From positions 62,001 to 126,000 of the forward strand of contig JAISAZ010000082.1 of assembly GCA_031266435.1 (NCBI GenBank): a stretch of 64,000 nt of DNA. Direction: 5' to 3'. Under the pieces are notes generated by a model, which did not search any database, was not told where the DNA came from, and worked only from the letters and a program-made list of their open reading frames with translations. Below are positions 57,986 through 64,000 of the stretch, piece by piece. Each line of letters opens with the position of its first letter. Within the stretch, counting starts at the first letter, position 1. The position numbers and the translations under genes are program-made. This DNA comes from Accumulibacter sp. (GTDB lineage Bacteria > Pseudomonadota > Gammaproteobacteria > Burkholderiales > Rhodocyclaceae).

Positions 57986-59341
57986 GTGGAAATATCAACC
58001 GTAGCACTTATGTCAATCATCGCCTTGGTGATCGTCGTCGTCATCAGTTGCGTCAACGAGGATCTCCACGTAGGCTTCCTGGCGATCGGTCTTGCCATTC
58101 TTGTCGGCGGTATCTGGGGCAAGACGACCGGCGCCGCTGTCATGCGCTATTTTCCGGTTCCCCTGTTCATGATCCTTGTCGGCGTGACGTTTTTGTTCGG
58201 CATGGCTCAAACGAACGGGACGATGGAAAAGCTCACGACGTACTCGATCCGCGCCTGCGGGGGTAACGTGGCGTACATGCCGATGATCCTGTGGCTTCTG
58301 ACGACCTTCGTCACGACGATCGGACCGGGCAACATCGCGGGGACCGCTCTGATGGCGCCGGTTGCAATGGCGATCGCGGGGCGCATCAAGATGTCGGCCT
58401 TCCTGATGACGCTGATCGTCGTCGGCGCGGCAAACGGCGCGGCTTTCTCGCCGTTCGCTCCGACCGGGATCATCTCCAACGGCATCATCGCCCGGATCGC
58501 CCCGGAACTCGGACTCGCCGCGGATTCGCTGAGCGGTCTGGCGTGGAAGATCCACTTCAACTCCGAAGTCGCGCAAGCCTTCGTCAACCTCGGTGGCTTC
58601 TTCATCCTCGGCGGCTGGGCATGGATTACGCAACAAAAATCCACCACGATCAACCTCGATGAGTTCGCGCCGAAACCCGAACCGTTCAACAGCGCGCAAC
58701 TCCTGACGCTGTCGATGGTCGCAGTGCTGATCGTTCTCGTCGTCGTTCCGGGTCTGCCGTTCATGCGTCCGTGGTTTGCCAAGAACCTGTGGCTCAGAAA
58801 TCTGCTGACGAATGTCGGTACGATCTCCTTCATCCTCTCGATCGTCCTGATGCTTTCCGGTTCCGGTGACAGCAAGGCCGCGATCAAGGTCATGCCTTGG
58901 GGCGTCATCATGATGGTCTGCGGCGTTACCGTTCTGATCGAAGTCATGGACAAGTCCGGTGGTTTGAACGTCCTCGTCAAGATCATCAGCAAGGTCTCCA
59001 ACCCGACGACGGTCAACGGCACCCTCGCGCTCGTCACCGGTGTGATCTCGGCGTACTCAAGCTCGTCCGGCGTCGTCATGCCGATGTTCCTGCCGATGGT
59101 TCCGGGTCTGATCAAGGAACTCGGCGGCGGTGACGCGGTTGCGATCATCTCGTCGATCAACGTCGGCGCGCACTTGGTCGACACCTCGCCGCTCTCGACT
59201 CTCGGTGCTCTTTGCATCGCGTGCGCGGGTGACCACGAAGACAAGGCGAAGCTGTTCCGCAACCTGCTGGTCTGGGGTCTCGCCATGTCGCTCGTCGGCA
59301 CGGTCGTTTGCTACGTCTTCTTCGGACTGCTCGGCTTCTAA
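57986..59341 (+). CDS. MatC-like dicarboxylate transporter
   Basis: The 451-residue product has about 12 membrane segments. It has the MatC N-terminal pattern: NEDLHVGFLAIGLAILVGGI, then FPVPLFMILVGVTFLFGMAQ and TNGTMEKLT. MatC proteins carry malonate or related dicarboxylates and belong to the ion-transporter superfamily, with conserved loops such as SPFAPTGIISNG and DTSPLSTLGALC. The start is GTG 57986 (an overlapping ATG is out of frame). The neighbouring CoA transferase and GntR gene suggest uptake and activation of the same acid. Confidence 0.8.
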   Translation: MEISTVALMSIIALVIVVVISCVNEDLHVGFLAIGLAILVGGIWGKTTGAAVMRYFPVPLFMILVGVTFLFGMAQTNGTMEKLTTYSIRACGGNVAYMPMILWLLTTFVTTIGPGNIAGTALMAPVAMAIAGRIKMSAFLMTLIVVGAANGAAFSPFAPTGIISNGIIARIAPELGLAADSLSGLAWKIHFNSEVAQAFVNLGGFFILGGWAWITQQKSTTINLDEFAPKPEPFNSAQLLTLSMVAVLIVLVVVPGLPFMRPWFAKNLWLRNLLTNVGTISFILSIVLMLSGSGDSKAAIKVMPWGVIMMVCGVTVLIEVMDKSGGLNVLVKIISKVSNPTTVNGTLALVTGVISAYSSSSGVVMPMFLPMVPGLIKELGGGDAVAIISSINVGAHLVDTSPLSTLGALCIACAGDHEDKAKLFRNLLVWGLAMSLVGTVVCYVFFGLLGF

Positions 59342-59373
59342 AAGCTCAAAGCATCCAGTAGCACAAGAAGAAC

Positions 59374-59407
59374 AAAAGCCGGTGGAGTTTATGCTCCGCC
59401 GGCTTTT
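59374..59407 (+). terminator. Rho-independent terminator after transporter
   Basis: AAAAGCCGGTGGAG and CTCCGCCGGCTTTT form a 14-bp stem with one G-T pair, loop TTTATG, 33 bases after the stop. The terminal TTTT is part of the stem. This is the best terminator in the window. Confidence 0.85.
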
Positions 59408-59412
59408 CATTT

Positions 59413-59575
59413 TCAGAGGACAGAAGACAGAGGACAGAGGACAGAGCGGCCTTCGGCCTTTGTAATCAGGTATCAGTAATCAGAGGGAGGAAGTCATGCG
59501 ACAACAGACAACTGAAAACAGATCACAAAGCGAGCGCCAGCGAGCGCTCTGTCTTCTGTCCTCAGTCCTCTGTCC

Positions 59576-59595
<20 letters not shown>
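59413..59595. repeat. Composite GAGGACAGA-arm repeat between transporter and clpB
   Basis: A full composite: left arm AGAGGACAGAAGACAGAGG, core GCGGCCTTCGGCCTTTGTAA, hairpin AGCGAGCGCCAGCGAGCGCT, right arm TCTGTCTTCTGTCCTCAGTC. The right end runs into the clpB 3' end and provides its stop on the minus strand. Confidence 0.88.
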
Positions 59596-62167
<2,572 letters not shown>

Positions 62168-62219
62168 GAGAATTTCCGTGAGGGGAGATGATATGGGGAT
62201 TAGATGGGGCGAATCGGCG

Positions 62220-62430
62220 GAAGTTCAATACTGAAGACAGAGGACAGAGGACAGGGAACAGAAGACAGACGGCAGAAGATAGAAGACTGAGCGCTCGCTG
62301 GCGCTCGCTTCGTGGTCTGTTTTCAGTATTCAGAGGTCGCAGGACTTCCTCCCTCTGATTACTGATGCCTGATTACAAAGGCCGAAGGCCGCTCAGTCCT
62401 CTGTCCTCAGTCTTCTGTCCTCTGATCCCC
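62220..62430. repeat. Composite GAGGACAGA-arm repeat between clpB and ABC gene
   Basis: Another full composite: ACAGAGGACAGAGGACAGGG arm, GAGCGCTCGCTGGCGCTCGC hairpin, ACAAAGGCCGAAGGCCGC core, TCCTCTGTCCTCAGTCTTC arm. The right arm encodes the C-terminus of the ABC protein on the minus strand. Confidence 0.88.
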
Positions 62431-64000
62431 CGCAATATCGGGAACGCCGAGTCCCGGTTCGGGTGTGAGGATCGACGCAAGGAGGGTGCGGGTGTAGGGG
62501 TGGCGCGGCGCGTGGAATATTTGCGCGCAATCGCCGCGTTCGACGATCACGCCGCCGCGCATTACGGCGACTTCGTCGACGATGTGTTCGACGACCGAGA
62601 GGTTGTGGCTGATGAAAAGATAGGTCAGACCGAGGTCTTTTTTGAGCGTCAAGAGGAGGTTGAGAATCTGCGCCTGAACGGAAACGTCGAGCGCGGAGGT
62701 CGGTTCGTCGCAGATCAGTATTTTCGGGCGCAGGATCAGCGCACGCGCGATCGCGACGCGCTGGCGCTGCCCGCCGGACAACTGGCCGGGATACTGGTGG
62801 TGCGTGCGCGCGGGCATCCCGACGCGGTCGAGCATCTCGCCGACGTCGCGCTTGCGCGATTCAGGCGTGCCGACCTTGTGCAGGCGCAAGGCGACTTCGA
62901 CGAGGTCGAAAACCGTGCGGCGCGGGTTGAGCGACGAATACGGGTCCTGGAAAATTGGCTGCATCCTCGAAGTCAGCGCCCTGTGGCCCGCCGAGTCCGT
63001 CGTGTCGATTTTCTTCCCCTCGATCAGGATACTCCCGGCGGTCGGCGGCATCAGGCCGAGGAGCATCCGCGCAAGCGTCGTTTTGCCGCAGCCCGATTCG
63101 CCGACGAGACCGAGGCTCGTGCCGCGCTTTACGCGCAGGGAAACCTCGTCGACGGCGCGGATTTCCCACGGGGGGCGAAAAAGGCCGCGCCCGAGGCGGA
63201 AGACCTTCGTGAGCGAGATGAGTTCGAGCGCGGGTTCGTCTTCCGCCTTGGCGGGGAGCCTGGAGGCTGGGGTGAATTCGGCAGATTTGGCGGATTCGTC
63301 GGGCTGGAGCGGCGGAGCGTTCGAAATGTGTCCGGCGCGGACGCAGCGCACGCCGTGTTCGGGTCCAAGTGCCGCGAGCGGGGGCGCCTTCCGGCAATCC
63401 TCGACGGCGTAGGCGCAGCGGTTTCGGAAGGCGCAGCCCAAGAGGGTGCCGACCAGATTGGGGACGACGCCGGGAATCGCCTGAAGCGGCTGACCCGGAG
63501 CAGTTTTTCCGGGGACGGGGATACATTCGAGAAGCCCCCGCGTATAGGGGTGTTCGGGGCGCTCGAAGAGTTCGCGCACCGGCGCGGTTTCGACGATCTC
63601 GCCGGCGTACATTACGGCGACGCGGTCGGCGATGCGCGCGACGACGCCCAGGTCGTGCGTGATGAAGATCACCGCCGTCCTGAATTCCCGTTGCAGGTCG
63701 CGGAGCAGGTGTAGTATCTGCGCCTGGATCGTGACGTCGAGCGCGGTCGTCGGTTCGTCGGCGATGATCAGATCGGGCCCGCACATCAGCGCCATCGCGA
63801 TCATGACGCGTTGGCGCAAGCCGCCGGAAAGCTGGTGGGGATACTGATTCAGCCGCTCGGACGCCGAAGGGATTCCCACTTTTTCGAGCAGCCAGACGGC
63901 GCGGTCACGTGCCTGCGCCCACGTCGCGTCGGTATGCGCGCGCAGCGTTTCGCACAACTGGTTGCCGAGCGTCCAGGAAGGATTCAGCGAAGTCATCGGC
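62407..64000 (-). CDS. Dipeptide/oligopeptide ABC transporter, double ATPase (N-terminus outside window)
   Basis: The frame runs off the right edge, and about 90-100 N-terminal residues are missing. It holds the rest of a first ATPase domain ([38 protein letters not shown]) with an oligopeptide-type C-terminal cysteine region ([14 protein letters not shown]). A complete second domain follows (Walker [18 protein letters not shown], signature [15 protein letters not shown]). This is the YejF/GsiA layout for peptide or related uptake. The last residues GDQRTED and the stop are repeat-encoded. Confidence 0.92.
   Translation of the reverse strand, partial: PMTSLNPSWTLGNQLCETLRAHTDATWAQARDRAVWLLEKVGIPSASERLNQYPHQLSGGLRQRVMIAMALMCGPDLIIADEPTTALDVTIQAQILHLLRDLQREFRTAVIFITHDLGVVARIADRVAVMYAGEIVETAPVRELFERPEHPYTRGLLECIPVPGKTAPGQPLQAIPGVVPNLVGTLLGCAFRNRCAYAVEDCRKAPPLAALGPEHGVRCVRAGHISNAPPLQPDESAKSAEFTPASRLPAKAEDEPALELISLTKVFRLGRGLFRPPWEIRAVDEVSLRVKRGTSLGLVGESGCGKTTLARMLLGLMPPTAGSILIEGKKIDTTDSAGHRALTSRMQPIFQDPYSSLNPRRTVFDLVEVALRLHKVGTPESRKRDVGEMLDRVGMPARTHHQYPGQLSGGQRQRVAIARALILRPKILICDEPTSALDVSVQAQILNLLLTLKKDLGLTYLFISHNLSVVEHIVDEVAVMRGGVIVERGDCAQIFHAPRHPYTRTLLASILTPEPGLGVPDIAGDQRTED

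Overview
The window is a GC-rich bacterial chromosome segment that reads as betaproteobacterial. The evidence is a gene-permuted two-piece tmRNA whose tag reads ANDERFALAA, a DUF3567 protein, an amgK-murU peptidoglycan-recycling pair, a cytochrome bc1 operon, a hpnCDE squalene operon and a PPi-dependent phosphofructokinase. The genus cannot be fixed from sequence alone. Most genes are housekeeping genes in tight operons with ATGA/GTGA overlaps.

Layout: 1-6.4 kb holds a TetR C-terminal part, guaC, a DUF3089 hydrolase, and rsmA-pdxA-surA-lptD on the minus strand. 10-13 kb is amgK-murU-pepP. 13.1-18.4 kb is an AT-richer island of five unrecognised membrane proteins that fall into paralogous families. 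18.6-25.9 kb is typA, dnaX-ybaB-recR and petABC. At 26.0-27.5 kb lies a two-unit relative of one island family. 27.7-33.5 kb has ubiB, argS, a SPOR protein, dsbA and an alpha/beta hydrolase. 33.9-39.1 kb has pfp, malic enzyme, an SDR and a RelB/YafQ-type toxin-antitoxin pair. 39.1-46 kb has a FkbM-like methyltransferase, tRNA-Ser and serS-rarA-lolA-ftsK. 46.5-49.2 kb has a Crp/Fnr regulator, trxB, a Smr protein and tmRNA. 49.5-54 kb is hpnCDE and the divergent ABC ATPase/tesA pair. 54-59.4 kb is repeat-rich DNA, DUF3567, and a CoA-transferase/GntR/MatC-like transporter cluster. The window closes with clpB and part of a dipeptide-type ABC ATPase.

The most unusual property is the density of short dispersed repeats and their intimate contact with genes. 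I see at least three families: (1) composite elements with GAGGACAGA-type arms and a GGCCTTCGGCC core; (2) runs of CTGATTCCTGATCCCTGAT and GTTGGGCT...AGCCCAAC hairpin units; (3) a roughly 105-bp MITE-like element with terminal inverted repeats. Eight genes have C-termini or stop codons written by families 1 or 2. Three genes take their TGA stop from the end of the MITE, and pdxA runs on into it. One MITE copy of exactly 105 bp lies in frame inside hpnC, adding 35 residues just before the second catalytic motif. The DUF3089 protein has its N-terminal hydrophobic segment largely encoded by a repeat. This resembles the protein-invading palindromic elements of Rickettsia, and it is the strongest candidate here for something undescribed, together with the membrane-protein island and a toxin gene broken or phase-controlled at an A8 tract.
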